IMG/VR virus record: IMGVR_UViG_3300031673_000034
Location: 1 to 63,070 of that record
Source of the DNA: a virus
Length of the DNA: 63,070 nt
Reading direction: 5' to 3' (one strand)
Part shown: piece after piece, positions 1-8,617 of the stretch
Layout of the letters: every line of letters starts with the position of its first letter
Position numbering within the stretch: the first letter of the stretch is position 1
Notes under the pieces: generated by a model
What the model saw: the letters and a program-made list of their open reading frames with translations, nothing else
Database searches by the model: none
Told to the model about the DNA's origin: nothing
Translations under genes and position numbers: made by a program

Positions 1-40
1 ATATTAAAGATTCTATAGCCTAATTCATTTAATGAAACGC

Positions 41-580
41 TCATTTTAACTTAAATTTATATTCATATTGCAAAACTAATCCACTTCCCACAACATTATA
101 TCCTATTCCAAATTGGTGTTGATTAAATTGATAGCTAATAGTAGGAGCAACAAGTTGCTTACCTACTATAGCTCCAATACCAAGATTATTGTGGTCTTCA
201 ATAATACTTGTCTTTCTGTTGTTTAGAGAATATCCTTTGACTTCGTATAATCTGTTCTGAGTAACTTTAACCCTTATCCAATTTGTAATAGAAGAATCAT
301 TTCTTAAACTAATACTATCATATGATATTATTTTAAAATAATCTGTTAATATTTTAGCAGTATCTGTTGGTAAAAATACAGTATCATGTAACCATGTAAT
401 ACTATCATATGGAATAGAATCTATTCTGTATATTAATGAATCATATGTAACTTTAACAGTATCTATTTTAATATCTCCAGGAATTGTTACAATAGTTTGC
501 TTCAATAGGGTTCTTGTAAAAGATACATACATTAATATTGCTATAATTATTAAATAAATGATTCTTTCTGATTGTTTCAT
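41..580 (-). CDS. Membrane-anchored spanin-like lysis protein (putative)
   Basis: The 179-residue protein starts with a short charged segment and one hydrophobic helix (about residues 7-25), followed by a long polar region rich in D, S, T and Y. The C-terminal part has short aromatic beta-like stretches. Its stop side lies at the end of a three-gene block in the order holin, hydrolase, this gene, and its start overlaps the hydrolase stop by 4 nt. A protein with an N-terminal anchor and a large exported domain at this position fits an outer-membrane-disrupting spanin or accessory lysis protein. This is inferred from topology and neighbours; I recognise no catalytic motif. Confidence 0.5.
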   Translation of the reverse strand: MKQSERIIYLIIIAILMYVSFTRTLLKQTIVTIPGDIKIDTVKVTYDSLIYRIDSIPYDSITWLHDTVFLPTDTAKILTDYFKIISYDSISLRNDSSITNWIRVKVTQNRLYEVKGYSLNNRKTSIIEDHNNLGIGAIVGKQLVAPTISYQFNQHQFGIGYNVVGSGLVLQYEYKFKLK

Positions 581-987
581 GCTACAAGTAATTTAATATC
601 AGTTTCATCTTTACAAATCTTATTTAAAATATTAATAGCTTCTTGTGAATGTAGAATATCTTTTATTCCATCATTATTAATATCATCAACTAATCCACCA
701 AGTAATATACATCCAGCAGTATTATTATAAAAATTTCCTGAATGTATAAGAATATAATCTCTATCTTTTACATCTTTAACATGGAATGTATTAGGGTGAT
801 CTTTACTATTCCAATGCTCAACATTATATGATCCTGTTGGAATACAAGATTCATTCTTTTTATTATTTAACCAAGGTCGTTCAAGAGTAACAAATCCACC
901 TTCAAATTTACCATTCTTTAAAACAATACATGTTCCAATAACTTCTTTATTAGTGTATTTCTCCCTATAGACATTAATTTGTATCAT
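577..987 (-). CDS. Putative endolysin (DUF5675-like)
   Basis: This 136-residue protein has no signal peptide. It shows the pattern IHSGN near residue 80 followed by AGCILLG near 91, which resembles the DUF5675 family of Bacteroidota phages and is reminiscent of the His...Gly-Cys arrangement of L,D-transpeptidase-type folds. DUF5675 proteins usually sit in lysis modules. Here the gene overlaps a small membrane protein upstream and a membrane-anchored protein downstream. The bond it cuts cannot be stated from the sequence. Confidence 0.6.
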   Translation of the reverse strand: MIQINVYREKYTNKEVIGTCIVLKNGKFEGGFVTLERPWLNNKKNESCIPTGSYNVEHWNSKDHPNTFHVKDVKDRDYILIHSGNFYNNTAGCILLGGLVDDINNDGIKDILHSQEAINILNKICKDETDIKLLVA

Positions 988-1186
988 CTTTTTTAAACTT
1001 TAGTAAACCAGCAGTTAATCCTTCAAGTAAACTATCTTTTGCAGCCATAAAGGTCCAGGCTAATAACCACATTGGTATTGCTTCCCAAATACTCATTTTA
1101 TTAAACCATAAAAAAGCTAATCCAGCTAATCCTATAATTCCACCTATAATTGTAGTTAACCAACTACCTAATAATCTATTTTTCAT
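974..1186 (-). CDS. Putative holin
   Basis: This 70-residue protein has two hydrophobic segments (about residues 8-27 and 34-50) and a lysine/aspartate-rich C-terminal tail (FKKDDTN). The size, the two-helix topology and the position directly upstream of the endolysin-like gene, with a 14-nt overlap, fit a class II-type holin. Other small phage membrane proteins share this topology, so the call rests on context. Confidence 0.6.
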   Translation of the reverse strand: MKNRLLGSWLTTIIGGIIGLAGLAFLWFNKMSIWEAIPMWLLAWTFMAAKDSLLEGLTAGLLKFKKDDTN

Positions 1187-1198
1187 ATATTTTATATT

Positions 1199-1489
1199 TT
1201 AATCAGGAAATTCGTACCAAAAATTAGTTTCAAGAATATGGTTAAGTATTTGAACAAGATTCTCAATATCATCTTTGGATAATCCATTATCATCATCAGT
1301 AGGTGCTGTATCAACATCATACCTACTAAAATAACTTCTAATAGCTTCCACACAAATAGTTGCTACCTTAAACTTCCTAAGCTCCTGTTCTTTAACTTCA
1401 GTCAATAGTAAAGCATTTGCAACTTTATTTGCATAATCACAATAAGAATCTACTATACTATACTCAAATTCAGTCCTTGTTACTATCAT
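1199..1489 (-). CDS. Hypothetical protein
   Basis: A 96-residue, mostly helical acidic protein of unknown function. A polar stretch TAPTDDDNG (about residues 61-69) separates two helical halves. It overlaps the upstream 74-residue gene by 20 nt and lies just ahead of the lysis cassette, probably on the same transcript. Confidence 0.6.
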   Translation of the reverse strand: MIVTRTEFEYSIVDSYCDYANKVANALLLTEVKEQELRKFKVATICVEAIRSYFSRYDVDTAPTDDDNGLSKDDIENLVQILNHILETNFWYEFPD

Positions 1490-1694
1490 CTTTTGGTTCT
1501 TTATCTTCTAATGTTTCCATATATATTTGATAAGCATATTGTGCGTAATTTAATGCTCCTTTATGTTGATTGATCTCAGCATACTTTTTTGCAATTGCAT
1601 CTTTATTAAATTTAATGTCTTCTAACAATTGTTGATCAAATGTTAATTCTTTTTTTGTTTCATCTACCTTAGTTTCTGTTTTTTTAGTTGCCAT
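1470..1694 (-). CDS. Hypothetical lysine-rich protein
   Basis: A 74-residue, highly charged protein with a lysine/glutamate/threonine-rich N-terminus and a probable single helix. Function is not recognised. It is the first gene after a promoter-like sequence on this strand, so it probably leads the transcript that contains the lysis genes. Confidence 0.55.
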   Translation of the reverse strand: MATKKTETKVDETKKELTFDQQLLEDIKFNKDAIAKKYAEINQHKGALNYAQYAYQIYMETLEDKEPKDDSNKD

Positions 1695-1718
1695 ATTGTT
1701 CTAATTTATTAGTTTAGA

Positions 1719-1750
1719 CAAAAATATAATTAATGTATATAGTTTGCAAA
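1719..1750 (-). promoter_or_regulatory. Bacteroidota-type promoter upstream of the lysis transcript
   Basis: On the minus strand a TTTG element (1750-1747) is followed after 20 nt by TATTTTTG (1726-1719), which matches the TTTG / TAnnTTTG pattern of Bacteroidota sigma-ABfr promoters. The next start codon is at 1694, leaving a leader of about 20 nt. Confidence 0.5.
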
Positions 1751-1796
1751 TAATATTTATATACTAAAAAGATATTAAACACTCCCCTAATTATTA

Positions 1797-2435
1797 TTAC
1801 ACATATGTGCAACAACCTTTTGTTGTTAACGCTGCCCATGCGGTATTGTCGGTTACTTCTGGGATTACGGTTCCGTTTTTTAAGTGGGTACACTTCCAGT
1901 TTGCAGCCGTCCATACTTGGGTTCCAATTTTAACCGTCGGGTAAATGTTCCCATCGTAGTCGGTCATTGTTCCGGGGTCAGTTGAATCGTTTTTTATTAA
2001 TCTAACAGATGCTCCATATTTTTTATTAACAGAAGATTGAATAAATGAATATTCAGAAGAAGTAGCTAACCAGTTTTGGGCAGTATTAATATCATTTTCG
2101 GTTATAGTATTTAATCTTCCATAAGTTTTAAAATTCTGAAATATTCCACTATTGTTACGTACTCCAGCCCCCAAAAAGCTAAATCCATAAGTATCAATAG
2201 AAGGATTTGGAGGATTCCAATGAACCGTCCCAACTTCTTTAAGTATATATCCAGCATTAGTGTCTCCACCAAGATATATAACTATTAAATCTATTAATTG
2301 ATATGTTGTAGGAACAGACCATCCAGCAGGAGCAAAATTAGCATCACTAGCAGCATACCAATTGTAAAGTAGTCCATAACCTGGTTCAGATAACGCATCT
2401 TCCCCTAATTGTCTTATAAACGTTGTAGCTCTCAT
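1797..2435 (-). CDS. Tail-tip protein with a FISUMP-like domain (putative receptor binding)
   Basis: The start is placed at the ATG in the TAATG overlap with the tail-fibre stop (MRATTF...), which gives 212 residues. The body shows hallmarks of the Fibrobacter succinogenes major paralogous domain: GLLYNWYAA, APAGWSVPT, YGASVRLI, and then YDGNIYPTVKIGTQVW, NTAWAALTTKG. The order is unusual. The segment that normally opens the domain (DGN.Y.TVKIG.QVW) lies at the C-terminus, so it looks circularly permuted. The last ~190 nt (1797-1985) are clearly more GC-rich than the rest. Position after the long fibre suggests a host-recognition tip. The role is inferred. Confidence 0.65.
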   Translation of the reverse strand: MRATTFIRQLGEDALSEPGYGLLYNWYAASDANFAPAGWSVPTTYQLIDLIVIYLGGDTNAGYILKEVGTVHWNPPNPSIDTYGFSFLGAGVRNNSGIFQNFKTYGRLNTITENDINTAQNWLATSSEYSFIQSSVNKKYGASVRLIKNDSTDPGTMTDYDGNIYPTVKIGTQVWTAANWKCTHLKNGTVIPEVTDNTAWAALTTKGCCTYV

Positions 2436-5254
2436 TATGCAAATGCTTTTCCTAAATTCCAAAAATAATTCGTACCATCATAATACCATCCTAATATATC
2501 TTTAGAACTTGCAGCAGTACTTAAAGTTAACGATCCACCTTCTGTCAAATGTCCACTTGGCAAGGCTAAAGTCCAACCACCAGTACCATTTTGAATCACT
2601 GTCAAAACACCGCTATCCCCAGCAGTAGCAGCAGTACTCCAAGTGAACGTAGTAACACTTTCTGTTAATGTAACTCGTGCATTATATCCAGAGGCTATAT
2701 CCATTGTTAATGTGGATGTAGATTGAGTTAATGCTTGTGGAATTTGAGTATATGATTGTACATTTACCCCTAAAATTAATCCAAGAGAAGTTCTTCCGGT
2801 TGCGGCAACTAAACTTGTAGATCCACCATCCCATCTAAGATTATTTGTATATGCAGTATCCCATTCTGTTTGCTTTGCTGAAGTTGGTATTGCATATCCA
2901 GTGTCCATAGCTAAAGCTAATGTTCCAGAAGTTGTTATAGGAGAGCCACTTATTGCTAATCCTGTTGGAACAGTCATTGCTACAGATGTAACACTTCCAG
3001 TACCGATCAATTCTGCTAAAGTTTTTGTTCCACTAACTACATCTGTAAATGTCATATTATTTGACCCATCTTTCTGAATTCTTGTTGCAGATGAAGTTAT
3101 ATTAACTATAGTAGAGGTTACTTCATTATCTTTCAACAATACGCTATCTATAGTTACTCCGGTAGCAGAAGTTTTTTCAACAATGGTATCAACACTTATT
3201 GGAACATTTGATATTATATTTGTAGCATTTATTTGCAATGTTTCAGTTGAAGCTATATAAACTCCAATTATGTTTGTTGCAGATGCTGTTATGTAACTTA
3301 CTCCAGTATCCCATGCCAGTTTATCTCCAGTTGGGAGCAATATATCATCACCAACAGTTGCTGGACTAACTGTTTCAGAACCTCTAGTCCAATATATAGA
3401 TGAACTTAATCCACGATCTCTCCACTCTGATCCAGAATAACTGTAATACCATTCTCTATCTGCATTACCATTAATGTCTAATGTTACAGTTACAGATACG
3501 CTCGCTATAGTAGCAGATGCATCAAATGAGACAACAAAATTAGCTCCATCAAATTCAACTATATCATTATCACCAACTCCTGTAATTACACCAAAATTAC
3601 CATTTAGATTAGCTGAATCTAATATAATATATCTATCTCCAGTTGTTGGAGAAATCCCGGGGTCTAATGTATTATCCTCTTGCATTGCAAGTGCATAATC
3701 AAGCACGTCTATTGTTCCTGCAAATTCAGTAACATCTTTAAAAGTTCCATCCCATGCAAGAAATTGATTAGTAGTTCCAATAGTTGGAATATGTCCTGAA
3801 TTACCGTATAATACAGAGTGATCGTAAGCCCAATCTGAACTTATTGAATGATCAGTGTTTCCAGTAACAGGATATGTATCAATTGTCATTGGAGTTGCAG
3901 AAATAACATTATCAACAATTGTAATATTATCTCCAGCAGTAATATTAGTATCTGATATATCAATGATATCAACAGTTAATTCACTTCCAGATGCAGTAAT
4001 ATAAGTTCCGCTTCCGCTAGTTGTAATATTAGCAGTAGAATCAGTCCATTCTGGTTCATCAGAAGTATTTACCCAGAGAAATTTTCCTTGGTCTGTAGTA
4101 GGTGTTATAGTTGGTATATGCAACAATGTATCAGCAATATGCGCTGGTATTGTTGTGTTTATGTAAGTTAAATTTGCATCAGTTACATGTTTTACATCAG
4201 TAATTGCATTTGTAACCAATGAATTAATATATGCAGCCTGAACTCCAGTTGTCGTTGAAGTAGACGGTGTTGCATCAAATACTGTTGAGTTTGCAATTAT
4301 TGTTTCAAGTTCTATCCATGAATATGTTCCTGCTGATGCTCCAGATGATAAAATTGCATATTGTGCAGCCCCACTATTTGAAGGTACATGTTTATTTCCA
4401 TCTGTATTTAAATGAGTTAATACTCCACTTAATAAATTTAATGGAGAAACTACGCTTGTAATTATACCAGATGTATATGCATCATATTGAGCTTTTAATG
4501 CAGTAGTGAATGATGCAGATGTTGCATCTAATACAGCCTTATTTGAGTGTGTATGTGAGTTATCTACAGCAGAGTTAATAGATGCTCCACTTCTATCAAT
4601 AGCGTCTAAATATACCTTGTTTGTATGTGTGTGACGAGCTGCTGTATTTAATGTTACCTGATCTGATATTGCAGTAGTCAAATATTTATTTGTTCCACCC
4701 TCTGCTAAATCATCAGTAGTGAATCCAGATAAATCACTAAAGTGAATTGTTGTATCAGAAGTATGTGAAGCTAATGCATTAGTAGCCCTTAAATTAGTAA
4801 AATATAAGTTTGTTCCTTCAGTTAAATCTGTAGTAGTTTTACCACTAAAATCTGTATCAAATAAACTACTGGAGTAATATAAATTAGTTACACCTTCAGA
4901 TAAATCATCTGTATCTTTTAATGCAAATGCTGTATTAAATCTTGTTTGAGTCCAATATAAATTTGTATCTTCTGTTAAATCAGCAGTTGTTAAGTCTCCA
5001 AATCCAACAAGTTTTAATTTATTAGATACAACAGAAAATTCTCCTGTTGTTATTTTTGCACTTAAAAATCCAGGAGTAGAATCTAATGCAGTAGCAAGAA
5101 ATTTATAAGTATCTCCTACAACAATAGAACTACTTGCAACCTGTTGTTTTGTATCAAGCTGAAGTTGTTTTTGTGGTGCAGTTGATGCTGGTATAACTAT
5201 ACTACTATCATTTCCTAATGGTGGAGTATATGATTGACCTAATTGAACAGACAT
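2435..5254 (-). CDS. Long tail-fibre protein with repeated LTEGTNLY units
   Basis: This 939-residue protein is rich in T, S, D and I and poor in charged residues. The N-terminal third carries repeated units with the core DLTEGTNLYFT or DLSEGVTNLYY, typical of trimeric fibre shafts, followed by further beta-rich segments such as TGSVTSVAMTVPTGLAISG. The C-terminal ~90 residues look like a small carbohydrate-binding or tip domain (AGDSGVLTVIQNG...GWTLALPSG). It is the largest gene of the tail region and is translationally coupled (TAATG) to the FISUMP-like tip protein. Confidence 0.8.
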   Translation of the reverse strand: MSVQLGQSYTPPLGNDSSIVIPASTAPQKQLQLDTKQQVASSSIVVGDTYKFLATALDSTPGFLSAKITTGEFSVVSNKLKLVGFGDLTTADLTEDTNLYWTQTRFNTAFALKDTDDLSEGVTNLYYSSSLFDTDFSGKTTTDLTEGTNLYFTNLRATNALASHTSDTTIHFSDLSGFTTDDLAEGGTNKYLTTAISDQVTLNTAARHTHTNKVYLDAIDRSGASINSAVDNSHTHSNKAVLDATSASFTTALKAQYDAYTSGIITSVVSPLNLLSGVLTHLNTDGNKHVPSNSGAAQYAILSSGASAGTYSWIELETIIANSTVFDATPSTSTTTGVQAAYINSLVTNAITDVKHVTDANLTYINTTIPAHIADTLLHIPTITPTTDQGKFLWVNTSDEPEWTDSTANITTSGSGTYITASGSELTVDIIDISDTNITAGDNITIVDNVISATPMTIDTYPVTGNTDHSISSDWAYDHSVLYGNSGHIPTIGTTNQFLAWDGTFKDVTEFAGTIDVLDYALAMQEDNTLDPGISPTTGDRYIILDSANLNGNFGVITGVGDNDIVEFDGANFVVSFDASATIASVSVTVTLDINGNADREWYYSYSGSEWRDRGLSSSIYWTRGSETVSPATVGDDILLPTGDKLAWDTGVSYITASATNIIGVYIASTETLQINATNIISNVPISVDTIVEKTSATGVTIDSVLLKDNEVTSTIVNITSSATRIQKDGSNNMTFTDVVSGTKTLAELIGTGSVTSVAMTVPTGLAISGSPITTSGTLALAMDTGYAIPTSAKQTEWDTAYTNNLRWDGGSTSLVAATGRTSLGLILGVNVQSYTQIPQALTQSTSTLTMDIASGYNARVTLTESVTTFTWSTAATAGDSGVLTVIQNGTGGWTLALPSGHLTEGGSLTLSTAASSKDILGWYYDGTNYFWNLGKAFA

Positions 5255-5257
5255 AAT

Positions 5258-5824
5258 TTATTGTGTTAGTCTTTGTAAAACTTCTAAAGTATTTAATATT
5301 TCATCTTTTTTAGCTACATATGCATCTGCTGTCATTGAATCATATAAACATTTCTCCAATAAAATGTCATCAATTGGTTTTGTGTAATAATTATTTGCTG
5401 ATAAATATTTTACAGGAACAGAAGCTAATTTTGAATATATTACATTTTTAATCTGCATATCCAGTAATAATTCGATATTTATAGATATTTCAGATCCATC
5501 ACTTATAGTATATTCAATTTTCCAGATACCATCTGGAAATTCATTTATTCCAACAGCTGATGCATCTAATGATGGTTCAGATCCAAATACTAATGGAAAT
5601 ATTAACAATGATGCGTCTCCAGCAGCAGCAGTAAATATTGAAATAACATCTATTACTATTGGATCAGTATAATCTGTTAGGTCTGGAGTTTTGTATGAAA
5701 TTGATAAACTTGCAGATACAACAGAAGCTAATGCTGGAACACTATCGCTACCCCAAGTTGAGCCATCTGTAAGATATAATATTTTACTGTCGTTTGTTTG
5801 ACTGTTTGTTAATGTTAATGCCAT
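5258..5824 (-). CDS. Tail-associated hypothetical protein
   Basis: A 188-residue beta-rich N-terminal domain (SASLSISYKTPDLTDYTDP) is followed by a helical C-terminus with charged heptads. It ends 3 nt before the fibre start. This shape recurs in proteins encoded next to Bacteroidota phage fibres, so a fibre-connecting role is plausible but not shown. Confidence 0.55.
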   Translation of the reverse strand: MALTLTNSQTNDSKILYLTDGSTWGSDSVPALASVVSASLSISYKTPDLTDYTDPIVIDVISIFTAAAGDASLLIFPLVFGSEPSLDASAVGINEFPDGIWKIEYTISDGSEISINIELLLDMQIKNVIYSKLASVPVKYLSANNYYTKPIDDILLEKCLYDSMTADAYVAKKDEILNTLEVLQRLTQ

Positions 5825-5835
5825 AATATATATAT

Positions 5836-6114
5836 TTAATAATATTCATTCTTAGGAGATTCTTCTATCTTCGCATCTCCAATATGTGCGCTCATTCTAT
5901 TCTCAAGAACTGTTATTCTTCGTTTATCTTCAGAGACTGTTAATTCTATTCTATTAATATCATTTTTTATTTGTTTTATCTCTGTAGAATTTACTTCTGG
6001 TTTAATTAACAATGTATTAATTTTAGTAGTTAAATTCCACCATACTAATCCAACCATTACTATTGTTGGAAAATTGTTAGATAATGAACTCTTAATGTCC
6101 TTGAGTGTTAACAT
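5836..6114 (-). CDS. Small membrane/coiled-coil protein
   Basis: A 92-residue protein with one hydrophobic segment (IVMVGLVWWNL, about residues 18-28) followed by a predicted coiled coil (STEIKQIKNDINRIELTV...ITVLENRM). It resembles small phage proteins of the holin/hemolysin-XhlA-like type. Lying among tail-fibre genes, it could be a second lysis or infection-membrane protein. This is a topology-based guess. Confidence 0.5.
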   Translation of the reverse strand: MLTLKDIKSSLSNNFPTIVMVGLVWWNLTTKINTLLIKPEVNSTEIKQIKNDINRIELTVSEDKRRITVLENRMSAHIGDAKIEESPKNEYY

Positions 6115-6190
6115 ATTTTTATTAGTTAGTTGTTATTTGAATATAGTTAATGATTTGCTTTGTGAATTTTTATTTGCTTTTTTAGATAAC

Positions 6191-6284
6191 TTGAATTAAT
6201 TTACCTGTCTTTTATAAAATAATTACTTTTACGTAGTTCAGTCATTTGATTTTTTTTGTTTTTAAAATAATTTGAATTAATTTA
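6191..6284. repeat. Direct repeat TTGAATTAATTTA in a 178-nt gene-free gap
   Basis: The 13-nt sequence occurs at 6191-6203 and 6272-6284 between the SGNH-type tail gene and the small membrane protein. I see no hairpin with a T-run here. The gap probably holds a leader or promoter region for the leftward genes, without a clear consensus match. Confidence 0.35.
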
Positions 6285-6292
6285 TTTTATTT

Positions 6293-8179
6293 TTAAATAT
6301 TCAACGCCTTCATTTTTTCAATAATAAGTTTTGCAATAAATTCAATACCTACCGCACTCATGTGAATCTTATCTATTCTGAACGTTGATGCGGTTGCATC
6401 TTTTGTTTTGAAAAAATAATCAAATTCCTGAAATGCTAATGTATCCGCAGGAACAGTTTCCCCTTCAAGATACGCCCCTTCAACATCTAAACGAATTGTT
6501 AATAATGTACCCGAATCGACACTTATAACAGTGTATTGGCTATTATTAGTCATGTCACCAATTCTTATTAAGCCTGATTTTGCAGGATAATCTGTAATTG
6601 AATAGGTGTTTTCGGTAGTTAAAAACGTTGCATCAGTAACTTCAATTTGAACATTAGCCCCGACTGCTGGCTGAACAAACGGAGTAAGTGTAACAATATT
6701 ATTAAAATTATAATTATCAATTGAAAGCCTGCGATTGTTTAAAAAATGGTCTCCGTAAATGGACAAAAGGGACTCCTCTAACATTCCGTAATATGGATAA
6801 TATGGGCCATCGTTAAACGAAACACTATACCCCCCGTTTACGGTTGTCATGATTATATACCGATTATGAGTTAAATGTGAAACCATCTCAGCTATATCAG
6901 CTAATATGACATCAACAGCGGTACTATTATTTGAACCAACCCAGATTATTTGGGTTTTAGCATAATCAGCGAATAGTAAATATTTTGCTTTAATTTCCGT
7001 TGAAGTGTACCCGCCATAACCAAACACAGTGAATGTGCGATTTAATCTTTCTCCCATAGTTGGAACTGCTGACCACAACTGATTACCAAGCGAATCACCC
7101 CAACTCTGAGCGGAAAATAAATTATGATATATAACTCTTAAACGGGTAATTGCTTCCCCTACTTTAGTCTTTTTAAGATTTAGTGAAGTTGCAGAATCAA
7201 TATCTGAAAAGGTCAATTGTTTAGGCGTACCACTTTCATAAAATTCAAATACCAATTTTTTTATATCTGCATCATCAGGAAACGTAAATAGATTTTCTAA
7301 ATAATCGGTTATCCCAGACCCAGCAGGATAAGTTAATACGTTTCCATTTACATCATACCCGGGATTACTCAAGTCCGGTGGAATAATATCTGAACCAGAT
7401 AAGGAAAAACCATGTGTTAAAGCAAATGGTTCACCATCAAATACAGCATCCCGGATAGTTGATTTCGTTCCGTAAACTGTTGCATTATGTCCTAATCCTG
7501 AAACGTCTAATAAATAATCTAAACTTGATTCAAAACATAGATATTTAGCTACTAAAGCACTGTTAAAACTTAATTCTGTGTAGGCAAAATCAAATAAGGA
7601 ACCAGCTGAATACTTTGACATATAGAAGTCTGCTTCGCTTAGCCCAGTCCATTCTAATATATTTGCATTTGCGTTTATAGGAGTTCCATTTATTGTTAAA
7701 ACAGGTAAATTAACTGTAAGTCCAGTCCAATAAAATTCTACAAAACAATATTCTCCAGGTATTATTTTATCAACCATACTTCCAAAATTTCTTGAAGCAA
7801 CAGTTGTTCCATTCGATGATTGTACATACATTGTTGATAAATTCAAATACATTCCAACGCCTTTTACTGCACTAGAATTTCCACCGCATGAAAACAAATA
7901 ATTACTTGAACTATCAAAATTTAGTATTTTTATCCAACCTTTCCACGATATCGGCTGTTGCCCGGTTGACCTAATGCCTATTATTCTTAAATAATTATCC
8001 GTTCCATTTAGATGAACTGCTGTATTGTTCAGTATCGTCAAGGAATTATCGTTTCCTGAATCATCAGGGAATATGTAATCAGTTCCTGATAAAACAGGAG
8101 CAGACCCAAACACGTTTAGGATAGTCTTTAATCCATTTGTAACACTATTTGAAATTGAATTTCTTAATGTAAGCCTCAT
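6293..8179 (-). CDS. Tail protein with LamG-like and SGNH/GDSL-hydrolase-like domains
   Basis: This 628-residue protein has two recognisable parts. Residues ~50-210 look like a concanavalin/LamG-type jelly roll (DNYLRIIG, SWKGWIKILN, FDFAYTELSF). Residues ~355-628 show SGNH-hydrolase blocks: SWGDSLGNQLW (block I), WVGSNN (block III-like) and DKIHMSAVGIEFIAKLI (block V, D..H). Phage SGNH proteins typically deacetylate surface glycans, so this is a candidate depolymerase or receptor-modifying spike. Base composition is more GC-rich than its neighbours, suggesting horizontal exchange. Its start overlaps the next gene's stop by 4 nt. Confidence 0.7.
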   Translation of the reverse strand: MRLTLRNSISNSVTNGLKTILNVFGSAPVLSGTDYIFPDDSGNDNSLTILNNTAVHLNGTDNYLRIIGIRSTGQQPISWKGWIKILNFDSSSNYLFSCGGNSSAVKGVGMYLNLSTMYVQSSNGTTVASRNFGSMVDKIIPGEYCFVEFYWTGLTVNLPVLTINGTPINANANILEWTGLSEADFYMSKYSAGSLFDFAYTELSFNSALVAKYLCFESSLDYLLDVSGLGHNATVYGTKSTIRDAVFDGEPFALTHGFSLSGSDIIPPDLSNPGYDVNGNVLTYPAGSGITDYLENLFTFPDDADIKKLVFEFYESGTPKQLTFSDIDSATSLNLKKTKVGEAITRLRVIYHNLFSAQSWGDSLGNQLWSAVPTMGERLNRTFTVFGYGGYTSTEIKAKYLLFADYAKTQIIWVGSNNSTAVDVILADIAEMVSHLTHNRYIIMTTVNGGYSVSFNDGPYYPYYGMLEESLLSIYGDHFLNNRRLSIDNYNFNNIVTLTPFVQPAVGANVQIEVTDATFLTTENTYSITDYPAKSGLIRIGDMTNNSQYTVISVDSGTLLTIRLDVEGAYLEGETVPADTLAFQEFDYFFKTKDATASTFRIDKIHMSAVGIEFIAKLIIEKMKALNI

Positions 8180-8484
8180 TTTCTTTCTGCTTTAACCAAT
8201 AGACAACTTCCAGCAGACACTGTACAAGATGTTAGTCCAGGAGTTGGTAAATAATCACCAGGAACTAAAGTTAAAGTTACACTATTTAAACTACATGGAG
8301 AAGTTGTATCAAATGTTACTGTAGCTATAAAATCATCTCCAGCAAGAACTTTAATACCAGAATAATTTCCAACTGGAGCAGTTTGAGCTGCACTACATCC
8401 AATCCAACCATTTAATGCTTGATCACGTTCCTGTAATTTATCAACTACAGTTTGAGATATCTGTTGTATATCTATCTTATTCAT
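8176..8484 (-). CDS. Small tail/structural protein
   Basis: A 102-residue protein with an N-terminal helix (DIQQISQTVVDKLQERDQAL) and a beta-rich remainder ending in AERK. It lies directly upstream of, and overlaps, the SGNH-type tail protein. It may be an adaptor for that spike; no family is recognised. Confidence 0.5.
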   Translation of the reverse strand: MNKIDIQQISQTVVDKLQERDQALNGWIGCSAAQTAPVGNYSGIKVLAGDDFIATVTFDTTSPCSLNSVTLTLVPGDYLPTPGLTSCTVSAGSCLLVKAERK

Positions 8485-8561
8485 AATAAAAACTATTTAA
8501 AATTCAAAATTAACCATAACTATTCTATCTACAAAATAAAGTTTATATACGGTTAATATAT

Positions 8562-8597
8562 AAACAAAAATAGGGAGCTATTATACTCCCTATTTTC
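8562..8597 (-). terminator. Rho-independent terminator after the 414-residue structural gene
   Basis: An inverted repeat AAAATAGGGAG / CTCCCTATTTT with an 8-nt loop. On the minus strand it is followed by a T-rich run. It lies about 20 nt downstream of the stop of the 8618-9862 gene. Confidence 0.75.
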
Positions 8598-8617
8598 AAA
8601 ACAAATATTAATAAATA

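Noticed and set aside
1797-2435. Diversity-generating retroelement target
   Set aside because: No reverse transcriptase or second near-identical template copy is visible in the window.
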